Assembly (NCBI RefSeq): GCF_002157505.1
Contig: NZ_NFSC01000031.1
Coordinates: forward strand, 496,001-560,000
Length of the DNA: 64,000 bases
Reading direction: 5' to 3'
From: Arthrobacter agilis
GTDB taxonomy: Bacteria > Actinomycetota > Actinomycetes > Actinomycetales > Micrococcaceae
Shown: positions 1 through 11,786 of the stretch, in pieces
Layout of the letters: each line of letters begins with the position of its first letter
Numbering within the stretch: the stretch's first letter is position 1
Translations under genes and position numbers: made by a program
Notes under the pieces: model-generated
The model's database searches: none
Told to the model about the DNA's origin: nothing
The model's input: only the letters and a program-made list of their open reading frames with translations

Positions 1-30
1 CGCGGCTGCTGATCGACAATGGCTTCGTTC

Positions 31-999
31 CTACTCATGACCTACCCCCTTCAGGGGCGCGCGTCCTGTCGACGCTGCAATGCTTCCCCCGACACCTTTC
101 AACCCGTCGACCAGCCCCTTCGCCATGAATCGGATTCTGGTACTTCTCGCAGAACCGAGCACCAGGACAATGATCAGATGGCGGAGATCCAGAGCGATTC
201 CTCGCACCATCGATAACGGGTATGAGCGGATATATCGCCGAGTCAACTCGCATCGATTGCGGACCAGATAGTAGTAGCGGAAGGGTGCGCTCTGCATGAT
301 GAGCAGCGGCGCACCGTGCACCGTCAATTCACGACCAAGGAAGTTGGCTGCGCTCCGCGTTCCGAGCTCGTGTTCCAGCCGCACAGCACGGGCGGCTATA
401 GCGACGTAGCCCATGCTCCTCATGCGCCAATAGGCGTCCGTGTCGACGCCGTCGATGAACAGGGATTCGTCGAAGCCGCCGATCTCCTCAAGTACTCGGA
501 GAGGGACCAGGGTGCCGGACTGAATGGGCTCCGTGACCTCATGGTAGGACCCCGCCGAGCGTGTGGAACGTACCCTGGTCTCGTTAATGATGGCGGGACT
601 GATGGAACCGAAAGGCACCCCGTCCCTTTCTGCTTCGGAGGCCGCTGATTCAAAGCCCTCAAGGAAGCCAAGCGAGGGAGCCGAGTCCTGGTCGAACGTC
701 ACAATGTGCTTGGCAGCCGGATTGACAGCCTTGACTTCTGCGATGCCGCGATTCAGTGCCGCCGCGATGCCCATGTTCCTCGTCTGGTGGATCGTGATCG
801 CACCCTTATCCCGACACTGGTCGAGCACAACACTGTCACCGGTGCCGCTATCGTCCACAACCACCACCGTCGAGAATTGCGCAAGAAGATCCTCAACGCG
901 CAGGACCAGGCTTTGCGGAGGACGGTATGCCGAGATGACGGCGGCGCAGGTGGACTTCTCGACGGGCGGAAACTTCCGCTCATGACCGTTGCTGTGCAT
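31..999 (-). CDS. Family 2 glycosyltransferase (rhamnosyltransferase-like)
   Basis: A 322-residue GT-A glycosyltransferase expected to add a sugar from a nucleotide donor to a surface glycan at the inner face of the membrane. The N-terminal strand leads to a VVVDDSGTGD motif, then NMGIAAALNRG and a DQDSAP metal-binding (DXD-type) motif. The FIDGVDTDAYWRMRSMGY segment is typical of the acceptor side of WbbL/RfbF-like rhamnosyltransferases. The protein ends in a basic, hydrophobic stretch that may touch the membrane. The ATG at 999 follows a weak purine-rich stretch. A second leftward GT2 gene lies upstream, 117 bases away. Donor and acceptor cannot be told from sequence; rhamnose is a guess from family resemblance and the nearby rmlA. 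Base composition is poorer in G+C than the right side of the window. Confidence 0.85.
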   Translation of the reverse strand: MHSNGHERKFPPVEKSTCAAVISAYRPPQSLVLRVEDLLAQFSTVVVVDDSGTGDSVVLDQCRDKGAITIHQTRNMGIAAALNRGIAEVKAVNPAAKHIVTFDQDSAPSLGFLEGFESAASEAERDGVPFGSISPAIINETRVRSTRSAGSYHEVTEPIQSGTLVPLRVLEEIGGFDESLFIDGVDTDAYWRMRSMGYVAIAARAVRLEHELGTRSAANFLGRELTVHGAPLLIMQSAPFRYYYLVRNRCELTRRYIRSYPLSMVRGIALDLRHLIIVLVLGSARSTRIRFMAKGLVDGLKGVGGSIAASTGRAPLKGVGHE

Positions 1000-1116
1000 A
1001 ATCTCTAAAGCTACGGGACGGTGAAAATTCGCGCCAATCCGGCGGCGAGCACCAGGCTCCCGCAGCGCCCGCCCTCTGATCCGGTTCAGCGTAGAGCAGC
1101 CACAGCGTCCAATTCC

Positions 1117-2046
1117 TCAGCTTCCTGCAGTGTGGCGGACCAACTCCAGGAGGCCACGCCCATCGCCGCGTGTCAGTGCCCGCGGCACCAGGGCCAAAGA
1201 GTGAAGGCGGGACGTGAGGTGCAAACGGGCGGCACGACGGGTCCTTCTCCATCCGACGGGCTCGGCTAACCGAATCGCGAGCCTGAAGAACTCTCGTTCG
1301 CCCCTGAAGCGCGCGCCGTCGACGAGTTCGGCCGCTGAAGCGCTACCTGTGTGCCTGCGATAGCAGAAGACCTCAACGTCGATGACCAGGAGGCGGCCAC
1401 CGGCTATCAAGAGATCGAGGATCAGGGCGAGATCCTGAATGACCGAGAACTCGTCGCGAAAGTCCTGCTTCTTGAGGCTGTCCCGTTCAAAAGCCAAGGA
1501 GGGCCAATACAGCCAGTTGCCGAGCATGAGGCTAGCGGCAAGCCTGTCGCCTTCGAGGATGACGGGGTTCGGCGCTGCAGGGCGTAGCAGACGCTGCTTC
1601 ACACTGTCGACGAGGGTCCTCGCGGTATTGCCGGCCGCATCGATGACCCGAACACCGGGTTGTATGATCGTCGCCTCAGGATGTAGCTCATACGCACGCA
1701 GAACGGTTTCGACGTACCGCGGAAGCACCAGGTCGTCGTACCCCAGAATGACGACGAGCGGTTCGACCGCGAGGCTGACGCAGTACCTGAAGTTCGCTGT
1801 GATGCCGACGTTCTCTGGAAGACGGATATACCTGACGCGGAAGTCCGTCAGTTCCTCGAAGTACTTGTCCACATCGCCGTCCGGATGAGCGTCGTTGACC
1901 ACCGTCAGCGTCCAGCGATCGTCCGTCTGAGCGAGGACGCTTTCCACGACGTCCTTGAGGTACGAAAGACTGCCCCAAAAGGGTATGTAGAATCCGATTT
2001 CGGAGCGTTCGGCAGTCATATGTTCGCGAAATACCTTCGGGGTCAC
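1117..2046 (-). CDS. Family 2 glycosyltransferase
   Basis: A 309-residue GT-A glycosyltransferase. It opens with a nucleotide-binding strand (IGFYIPFWGSLSYL), followed by TVVNDAHPDGD, NVGITANFRYCV and a GYDD motif at the DXD position, then a D-rich segment (VIQDLALILDLL) that may hold the catalytic base. The last 60 residues are arginine rich and may face the membrane. The longest reading starts with GTG at 2046; an internal ATG at 2019 gives a 300-residue protein beginning MTAERSE, and neither has a good ribosome binding site. It is probably co-transcribed with the next leftward glycosyltransferase and is divergent from the flippase gene. Likely role: assembly of an exported polysaccharide repeat; donor unknown. 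Confidence 0.82.
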   Translation of the reverse strand: MTPKVFREHMTAERSEIGFYIPFWGSLSYLKDVVESVLAQTDDRWTLTVVNDAHPDGDVDKYFEELTDFRVRYIRLPENVGITANFRYCVSLAVEPLVVILGYDDLVLPRYVETVLRAYELHPEATIIQPGVRVIDAAGNTARTLVDSVKQRLLRPAAPNPVILEGDRLAASLMLGNWLYWPSLAFERDSLKKQDFRDEFSVIQDLALILDLLIAGGRLLVIDVEVFCYRRHTGSASAAELVDGARFRGEREFFRLAIRLAEPVGWRRTRRAARLHLTSRLHSLALVPRALTRGDGRGLLELVRHTAGS

Positions 2047-2206
2047 TTCCGCCGAGCGACGGCGGTACGGATGGGCTTCCTACCGATCCTACCGCCGTCG
2101 CTCCGTCCGATCCTCGTGCCGACTTCCGGGTGATTCGCTGACAGAGAGTCGATTACGCACGCTGTAGGCTTGCCGGGTTATCTTCCATCGCGTATCCGGG
2201 GCCTTC

Positions 2207-3448
2207 ATGAAAACAGTCATCCTTCGCCTCAGCGGATTCGTAGGTTTTCCACTTCTGGGCATCTTGACGCCCCTACTCCTCCTGCCGGTGATTGCTCGCA
2301 TTGCGGGCCCGTCGGGTTGGGCGAGCATCGTTTCAGCACTGGCCATCGGGTCGTTCGGAGCAACCGCGATCGTCTGGGGATGGAATATTCGAGGCACCGT
2401 GCTGGTCGCAAGTAGCGTCTCCTCCGACCGGAGGTCGACGCTGTACGGGCAGAGCCTCGTCACGCGAGGGCTTCTCTCCCTCGCAGTGCTGCCAATCGTG
2501 ACTTTCCTCAGCGCAGCCTTGGCCGTGCCCGACAGGCGTTGGGATGCGGCAGCGGTTGCCGGCGCCACGGCGATTGCCGGCCTGTCACCCGCCTGGTTCT
2601 GTGTGGGAATTGGATCGCCCAGGCTGATGGGAATATTCGACGCCCTCCCCCGCGTCGTCTCCGCGGTGGTTGCGATCCCACTCATAGCGGCATCGGGCGT
2701 CATCGCCATCTACCCTGCGCTCCTCGTCGTCCTCACCTCCGTTGCGCTCGTTGCATTCCGCTTCGCCTACTTCCCGCGGAACGTGCGCATACGTCCCAGC
2801 CTCTCGGACAGCCTTCAGGAATTACGCCGCCAGATCGGGGCGGCGGGCGTCAACATCTCAGGAAGTGCCTACTCGTCAGTACCTGTTCCTATTGCGACTA
2901 TCCGCGGCCCTGCTGCAATCGCCAGCGCCTACTCTTCCGCGGACCAGCTCTACCGCTTCGGACTATTCACAACTATCGCACTTGGAAATACCTTTCAGGG
3001 GTGGACGCTGGAGGAGCGAACCGGCGACCAGATCCGGCGACACGCGGCAGCCTTCATCTCACATTTGGTCCTCGGCGTAATAGGCGCCGTGCTGATAACG
3101 GCGCTGGGTCCTCTCGTGTCCTCGATCCTGTTTGGAGAGTTGGTTGCAGCTACCACCACCACATGCTTGCTGTACGGCTTTGCGTTCCTCTTCATAAACC
3201 TCGGAACACCTCTGATCCGAAACCTTCTGATTCCGGCCGGGAAGGACGTCTTCGTCCTCCTGGCTACGGTTGCAGCCGCAGCCGTCGGCACCACCCTCAT
3301 GATCCTGCTCTCCTCGGCGGGATCACTGACGGGAATAGCAGCGGGGGTCGCAGCGAGCGAGTTGGTTCTGCTACTTATCGTCACACCTGCTGCCCTCCGC
3401 GCCGCGCGAGCGCTGACCCCCGTCGAAGCCTCAACACGACAAGATTGA
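2207..3448 (+). CDS. Wzx-like polysaccharide flippase (MOP superfamily)
   Basis: A 413-residue integral membrane protein made almost entirely of hydrophobic helices (about 10-12), with short charged loops such as SVSSDRRSTLYG and LEERTGDQIRRH. This architecture and the N-terminus (a basic start, then GFVGFPLLGILTPLLLLPVIA) fit the polysaccharide transporter/oligosaccharide flippase family, which moves undecaprenyl-linked sugar repeats across the membrane. ATG at 2207 has only a weak G-rich ribosome binding site. It is divergent from the two glycosyltransferases and points at rmlA. No Wzy polymerase is obvious beside it, although the DUF6541 protein at 4708-6699 is a large membrane protein of unknown role in the same region. 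Its AT content is higher than that of genes right of 7 kb. Confidence 0.75.
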   Translation: MKTVILRLSGFVGFPLLGILTPLLLLPVIARIAGPSGWASIVSALAIGSFGATAIVWGWNIRGTVLVASSVSSDRRSTLYGQSLVTRGLLSLAVLPIVTFLSAALAVPDRRWDAAAVAGATAIAGLSPAWFCVGIGSPRLMGIFDALPRVVSAVVAIPLIAASGVIAIYPALLVVLTSVALVAFRFAYFPRNVRIRPSLSDSLQELRRQIGAAGVNISGSAYSSVPVPIATIRGPAAIASAYSSADQLYRFGLFTTIALGNTFQGWTLEERTGDQIRRHAAAFISHLVLGVIGAVLITALGPLVSSILFGELVAATTTTCLLYGFAFLFINLGTPLIRNLLIPAGKDVFVLLATVAAAAVGTTLMILLSSAGSLTGIAAGVAASELVLLLIVTPAALRAARALTPVEASTRQD

Positions 3449-3698
3449 CGATGCCGCGATCGCGGGCGTGGCGTTTCGGATAACCGGTTAGTGCGGTCGT
3501 TCCCATCGGTGGAAAATCTCTGACTCATGCCTAGGCTTCGTATCGCGCGGCGGCCTTTCCGGACCGAGAACTCATCCGCAGCAACTCCTGTTCCGCGCGA
3601 GATGCACTTACCCTGCGCTCAACTCATGAATAACGCGTGAATGCCTCGCGGGCAGGTCGTGCCGATGGGCGCGCCCACCCGGCGCTTGCAGGATAGGT

Positions 3699-3713
3699 CG
3701 GCAAATTTTGCCG
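3699..3713. promoter_or_regulatory. Palindromic operator-like site upstream of rmlA
   Basis: CGGCAAATTTTGCCG is a perfect inverted repeat with 7-bp arms around one base. It ends 25 bases before the rmlA start and overlaps the candidate -35 element. It could be a repressor site or a short hairpin. No cognate regulator lies beside it. The interpretation is inference. Confidence 0.4.
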
Positions 3714-3735
3714 CACCATCCTCTCGGGCAATAAT
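3707..3735 (+). promoter_or_regulatory. Candidate rmlA promoter, possibly leaderless
   Basis: AATAAT at 3730-3735 stands 17 bases after TTTGCC (3707-3712), a weak -35. The expected transcription start would then fall on or next to the ATG codons at 3739 and 3742. No Shine-Dalgarno sequence is visible before rmlA, which fits leaderless translation, a common actinobacterial mode. Confidence 0.35.
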
Positions 3736-3738
3736 CGG

Positions 3739-4611
3739 ATGATGCGCGGAATTATCCTCGCCGGCGGGACCGGCTCACGACTTCATCCGATCACCCTGGG
3801 CATCAGCAAGCAGCTTGTGCCCGTGTACGACAAGCCGATGATCTATTACCCGCTCTCCACCCTGATCTTGGCCGGGATCAAGGACATCCTGATCATTACG
3901 ACACCTCACGACGCCGAGCAGTTCGGACGCTTGCTCGGTGACGGAAGCAAATTCGGGGTCTCAATCACCTACGCGCAGCAACCTTCGCCAGACGGGCTGG
4001 CGCAAGCATTCATCCTGGGCGCCGACCACATCGCTGGTGAGACAGTAGCGCTCGTGTTGGGTGACAACATCTTCTACGGCCAGGGAATGGGCACCCAACT
4101 ACGTCGTTTCGCCGAAATCGATGGCGGGGCCGTTTTCGGATATTGGGTCGCTGACCCCTCCGCCTACGGCGTCGTCGAATTCGATGAAAGCGGCAAGGCC
4201 GTGACACTCGAGGAGAAACCGCTCAAGCCGAAGAGCAATTATGCGGTGCCTGGTCTCTACTTCTACGATGCCGATGTTGTCGAGATCGCTGCGGATCTGA
4301 AGCCGTCACCGCGAGGTGAGCTTGAGATCACTGATGTCAATCGGACGTATCTGGAGCGGAACAAACTGCACGTGGAAGTCCTGCCAAGGGGGACTGCTTG
4401 GCTCGACACCGGAACGTTCGAATCACTGAATGATGCGTCGAACTTCATCCGGACCGTGGAGAACCGACAGGGACTGAAAATCGGCGCTCCCGAAGAGATC
4501 GCCTGGCGGCAGGGCTTCCTCACCGACCAAGAGTTGCAGGAGAGGGCGGAACCGCTCGTGAAGAGCGGATACGGCGCTTACCTGCTCAGCCTGCTCGAAC
4601 ACAAGATCTGA
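3739..4611 (+). CDS. rmlA: Glucose-1-phosphate thymidylyltransferase RmlA
   Basis: A 290-residue enzyme that makes dTDP-glucose from glucose 1-phosphate and dTTP, the first step of the dTDP-rhamnose pathway, in the cytoplasm. The N-terminal signature [12 protein letters not shown] with the following [19 protein letters not shown] is the nucleotidyltransferase dTTP-binding loop. [23 protein letters not shown] and the [13 protein letters not shown] segment are family hallmarks. Length is normal for the family (about 290). Two consecutive ATG codons (3739, 3742) are possible starts. The rmlB, rmlC and rmlD genes are not in the window and are presumably nearby or elsewhere. It is convergent with the DUF6541 gene, with a hairpin between them. 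Confidence 0.96.
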   Translation: MMRGIILAGGTGSRLHPITLGISKQLVPVYDKPMIYYPLSTLILAGIKDILIITTPHDAEQFGRLLGDGSKFGVSITYAQQPSPDGLAQAFILGADHIAGETVALVLGDNIFYGQGMGTQLRRFAEIDGGAVFGYWVADPSAYGVVEFDESGKAVTLEEKPLKPKSNYAVPGLYFYDADVVEIAADLKPSPRGELEITDVNRTYLERNKLHVEVLPRGTAWLDTGTFESLNDASNFIRTVENRQGLKIGAPEEIAWRQGFLTDQELQERAEPLVKSGYGAYLLSLLEHKI

Positions 4612-4662
4612 TTCATCTAGGCTAAGGAGCCCTCGCTACAGCCCAACACGGCGCCCTTCTGC

Positions 4663-4693
4663 TTCAGTCCCACGTGGTGAAGGTGGGTCTGAA
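4663..4693. terminator. Bidirectional terminator between rmlA and the DUF6541 gene
   Basis: An inverted repeat pairs 4663-4667 with 4689-4693 and 4669-4673 with 4683-4687, separated by one T-T mismatch, around a 9-base loop. It sits between two convergent genes (stops at 4611 and 4708). There is no clear T-run, as is common in high-GC actinobacteria. Confidence 0.55.
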
Positions 4694-4707
4694 AGCTGCT
4701 GCTCTTC

Positions 4708-6699
4708 TCACTGACAGGCGACGACGCGGTACAGCTTCGCAGCGCCCTGCTCATCGACGAGTTCGACGGCCTCTGAATCCTGCAAGCCCTCCAATCCGCT
4801 GTAGGTCGTGGCCGCGGCATTGGGCGCCAGGTACTGGCTGCCGAAATCGAGCACGAATGAGACGCCCGTGCTGCGGATCGCTTCACAGGCGGCCGCAGAC
4901 CGCGGTGCGCGGTTGAGTTCCGCGGATACTTCCTGAACGGCCGGATCCTCCGAGCCAAAGAGGTGGTAGACGGTTACGGCCCTACCCGTGAAGGCGTACG
5001 CAAGTGACCCACCATTCCAGGGATTGACCGCGATGGTCGCATCCTCAGGAACCTCGTCGTCCAGCCGATCCAGAAGTGCGTACTCGTCCGATGAGAGTAC
5101 CGACTCGGGCCAGTCCCGGAGATAGACGCGCTGCGACTCTGTCAGGTACCTCTGCAGCGCAGCCGACTGCACGCCTGACGCGAGGATGATGGCGACCAGC
5201 GCAGCTCCCACGATCCCTACTACACGGACGACAAGGGGAGGGGCGGCTGAATCGGCATGATGCGCCATCTTCGATACGCGATGAGCAAGCCACTGCCACA
5301 TCGCTCCCGCCGCGAGGCCCCCGAGGAGGGCGCTGACGATTGGCAGCAGCGCTGCGAGCCTGTTGGTATCCGCATACCAGACGCCCGTCAGCACCGACCG
5401 CCAGGCGCCCCGGTCGAATGCCGCGTCAGCGACATACAAATAGGCCAGCAGTACGAAGGCCACACCTAGCCAAGCATCCCGCCCGGAGCGCACGACCGTG
5501 ACGAGACCTGCCAGTCCCATGACTGAGACGACGACCGGAACTTCTGGAAATCCCATGGGTGAGTTTGCGAGCGCTTCGCCGATCGCGCCGCCGGGGCTCT
5601 GATGCGGACCCCATACGTCGTAGGGAGCAGGACGCAAATTGAGCCAAAGGACCAGGAACACCAGAACGTACACGACCGCCGCCACCACGATCGGAAGGAA
5701 AGGCCGCCAGCCCGCCCGCGTGCGTGCACGAATGCGCACGTGTCGGACGCCAGCCCAGATGACCAGCGGCAGAGTCAGGACTAGCATCGAATTCACACTG
5801 CTCATATGGGACAGCGCGATTCCTGCCATGATCACCAGCAGGGCAATGGCCAGAACCGGTTTCGACACCGATTCCATGCCGCGTGCCATGCCCACGAGCA
5901 TGACAACGACGCCCATCGCTCCTGGGAGCAAGGCTACGGACAGCATGTAGGGAAACAGCGGCCCCCACACCATGACAAGGAATGGGAATGCGATGAATCC
6001 GGCTGACAGAATTCCTGTCGAGAGGACTGTAACCGGCCGCGCTCCGGCCACAACACGCGCCAGGAAGACCATGGACACCGGCCACACGACGGCCGCGATC
6101 GTCACGTTGACGACGTTCACCGCCTCCGCGACTCCCGTCCCTGTCACCTCCGCTAGCAGGGCTGCGAAGGAGTGCCATGCCGCAGGGTAGATCGCTCCCC
6201 GCCCTGTTGAATCGGTGACTGCACCGAGACTCAGCGTCGAGGCATTGCCGGTCTCCATGATGAAGCGAACCGCATTGAGATGAAACACATTGTCGAAGCG
6301 CTGGGCGATGTTCTCCGGGTTGCCGATTAGTGCCACGGCGTGACGCGCGATGAGCACGCCGCCGATAAGTACACCCGCCGCCGCCCCGAGCAGGACCGGC
6401 CAACGATCAATCTGCTGTGATCCGGAGGAGCGGGTGACTGAGAACAACGGGGTCCTGCCGAGCAGGAGAGATGCTACGGCGAGAATGATGGTGAACCCGG
6501 CAACAACCCAAGCGCTCCATTGAAGACCGAGAAAAGGCGCAATAACGGCCGCCACCCCTGCGATTCCTACTGATAGGGCAGGAGCGACGCCGAGTGCTGC
6601 AATCCTCCGAAAACCGAGCGCCAGTGCGAGCGTTCCTCCGGGAAGCACCATCAGGGCGATGCACGCCATCAGTAGCGGTGCAGTAGACCACCAAGACAC
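4708..6699 (-). CDS. Large polytopic membrane protein, DUF6541 type
   Basis: A 663-residue membrane protein with a long run of hydrophobic helices over the first 500 or so residues and a hydrophilic, probably extracytoplasmic C-terminal domain (from about residue 520: RYLTESQRVYLRDWPESVL to the end). The overall shape is that of DUF6541 membrane proteins of actinobacteria, found in cell-envelope glycan loci and resembling GT-C glycosyltransferases in architecture. That functional link is inference. I chose GTG at 6699 because a GGAGGA ribosome binding site lies just before it; the reading frame extends 13 codons further upstream without one. It is the last gene of the leftward glycan cluster, 87 bases after the ABC ATPase gene. 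Confidence 0.78.
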   Translation of the reverse strand: MSWWSTAPLLMACIALMVLPGGTLALALGFRRIAALGVAPALSVGIAGVAAVIAPFLGLQWSAWVVAGFTIILAVASLLLGRTPLFSVTRSSGSQQIDRWPVLLGAAAGVLIGGVLIARHAVALIGNPENIAQRFDNVFHLNAVRFIMETGNASTLSLGAVTDSTGRGAIYPAAWHSFAALLAEVTGTGVAEAVNVVNVTIAAVVWPVSMVFLARVVAGARPVTVLSTGILSAGFIAFPFLVMVWGPLFPYMLSVALLPGAMGVVVMLVGMARGMESVSKPVLAIALLVIMAGIALSHMSSVNSMLVLTLPLVIWAGVRHVRIRARTRAGWRPFLPIVVAAVVYVLVFLVLWLNLRPAPYDVWGPHQSPGGAIGEALANSPMGFPEVPVVVSVMGLAGLVTVVRSGRDAWLGVAFVLLAYLYVADAAFDRGAWRSVLTGVWYADTNRLAALLPIVSALLGGLAAGAMWQWLAHRVSKMAHHADSAAPPLVVRVVGIVGAALVAIILASGVQSAALQRYLTESQRVYLRDWPESVLSSDEYALLDRLDDEVPEDATIAVNPWNGGSLAYAFTGRAVTVYHLFGSEDPAVQEVSAELNRAPRSAAACEAIRSTGVSFVLDFGSQYLAPNAAATTYSGLEGLQDSEAVELVDEQGAAKLYRVVACQ

Positions 6700-6786
6700 A
6701 TTTCCTCCATTGGCAGCACGAATGCCGCATTGTTTCAACCGTGCGGCTCGACGGGCGCACGGCGCTCTCGCTCTTGCCGCCAGGGA

Positions 6787-7515
6787 CTAGTTGGACCGAA
6801 GCCGCTCGATGACGTCGGAGACCGGGCCGTCCATCAGCACGTTGCCGTGATCCAGCAGGACACCCCGCTCGCAGATCTTGGCGACCATGTCGAGGTCATG
6901 ACTCACGACGACCAGGGTCTTGCCCTCCGCCGCCAACTCCCGGATCCGGGCGATGCACTTCTTCTGGAACGGTTCGTCGCCGACGGCGAGGATCTCATCG
7001 ATCAGGAACACTTCCGGATCGGTGTGGACTGCGACCGCGAAGGCCAGCCGGAGGTACATGCCGGACGAATAGAACTTCACCTCGGTGTCGATGAACTGAC
7101 CGATCTCCGAGAACTCGACGATCGAGTCGAATTTGGCCTCGATCTCGTCCCGGTCCATGCCGAGGATCGCCCCATTGAGATAGACGTTGTCCCTCCCACT
7201 GAGATCGGGGTGGAATCCTGCTCCGACCTCGATGAGGCCGGCCACCCTGCCCCGGGTCCTCACGGACCCCGAGTCCGGCCGCATCACTCCGGACATGTGC
7301 TTGAGGAGCGTCGACTTGCCCGACCCGTTGAACCCCAGGAGCGCTACGGACTCCCCCTGTTCGACCGTCAGGGACACGTCCGACAGCGCGTGGAAACGCT
7401 CGGACAGGTCCCCCTTGCGGCCCTTCATGAGCCAGACAAACGCTTCCTTCATGGAACGGGTGTGGCGGAGGACGAACTGCTTGTTGACGTTGCGTATCTC
7501 GATGGCGGTGGTCAT
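6787..7515 (-). CDS. Polysaccharide ABC exporter ATPase (Wzt/TagH-like)
   Basis: A 242-residue ATP-binding subunit of a polysaccharide/galactan exporter. The Walker A motif is GFNGSGKST, the signature region reads YSSGMYLRLAFAVA (the variant typical of Wzt, TagH and RfbE-type exporters), Walker B is FLIDEILAVGD, and the H-loop is VVSHD. There is no C-terminal carbohydrate-binding extension as in some Wzt proteins, so substrate recognition probably does not use one. The gene is 3 bases downstream of the permease gene and in the same operon as the galactofuranosyltransferase and glf. The M. tuberculosis counterpart pair is Rv3781/Rv3783, proposed to export the lipid-linked galactan. Confidence 0.92.
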   Translation of the reverse strand: MTTAIEIRNVNKQFVLRHTRSMKEAFVWLMKGRKGDLSERFHALSDVSLTVEQGESVALLGFNGSGKSTLLKHMSGVMRPDSGSVRTRGRVAGLIEVGAGFHPDLSGRDNVYLNGAILGMDRDEIEAKFDSIVEFSEIGQFIDTEVKFYSSGMYLRLAFAVAVHTDPEVFLIDEILAVGDEPFQKKCIARIRELAAEGKTLVVVSHDLDMVAKICERGVLLDHGNVLMDGPVSDVIERLRSN

Positions 7516-7518
7516 GTG

Positions 7519-8423
7519 TCACAACTCCTGGGCGAAACGGCCCTCGAGCCGACGGAAGACGAGCTGGCCGATGATCAGCATCAGCCCGGATGTGACGAGC
7601 GCGACCGGGATCCACAGCGAGAGGAGGTTCGGCGGAATCGCTTCGGCCCGTTCGGTGGTCGGTAGCCAGAACGCGAAGTGGAACGTCTCCACCGCCACGG
7701 TGATCGGATTGAGCTGGTAGATCAGAAAGAAAGACTCTCCCAGCTTGTCCCGGACCAGCAGCCACGGGTAGAGGACCGGCGAGGCCCACGTGGCCACCAT
7801 CAGCAGCATGTCCACGAGGTTCTCCGCGTCCCTGAAGTACACGTTCACCGCGCCGAAGAGGAGCCCGAGCCCGATCGCGAACATCGTGACGATGATGAAG
7901 CCCGCGCACGCCGCGGCCAGCTGGAGGAGAGTCGGCGACCAGCCGGAGAACAGGCACGCCACGACGAGGATGATGATCTGGGGCACGAAATGCACGGCCG
8001 ACACCCAGGTCGACGCGATCGGGAACAGCTCACGCGGAAGATAGATCTTCTTGATGAGCCCGCCGTTCGACACGATCGCCCGCGATGCGTTTCCGAGCGC
8101 CTCGTTGAAGTAGTTGATGAGGACGATCCCGGAGAACAGGTAGATGGCGTAGTTGGGCAGGCCGGCCGGATTCCGCTCACTCTGTTCGAGGCCGAGGAAC
8201 ACGCCCAGTGCGACGTAGAACACCACGAACTGCACACCCGGCTTCACGTACGACCACAGCAGCCCCAGCACCGATCCCCGGTACCGCACCCGGAGCTCCT
8301 TCTGGACGAGCAGCTTCAGCAGGTAGCGGGAGCGGACGACATCGCGCAGACCGTGGCCGTAGCCCGGTACCACGAGGTCTGCCCGCGATTCGCCTCCCGA
8401 TCCGGCCCTGTCCGACACACCAG

Positions 8424-8427
<4 letters not shown>
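7519..8427 (-). CDS. Polysaccharide ABC exporter permease (Wzm/RfbD-like)
   Basis: A 302-residue ABC-2 type membrane subunit with about six transmembrane helices. After a hydrophilic N-terminus comes the conserved LKLLVQKELRVRYRGSVLG segment with a following LWSYVKPG, diagnostic of Wzm/TagG permeases; IYLFSGIVLINYFNEAL and SPVLYPW are also typical. The true start is the GTG at 8427, which overlaps the stop codon of the glycosyltransferase gene (GTGA, 8424-8427). The reading frame runs on upstream to 9249, but that extension is arginine-rich shadow sequence of the gene before it. It works with the adjacent ATPase to export a lipid-linked polysaccharide, probably a galactan given glf and the GlfT2-like enzyme. 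Confidence 0.92.
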
Positions 8428-11659
<3,232 letters not shown>

Positions 11660-11786
11660 TCAGACATGCCCGCTCAAGGCTACCCGACACGGCGCCTGGG
11701 CTTTCCACCGGCCGCCGTCTCCGGCGGACAGCCGGGCGTGCGGATGACGCTGTTCCGGACCTGCACAGGGTGACCGCGACGGCGGC

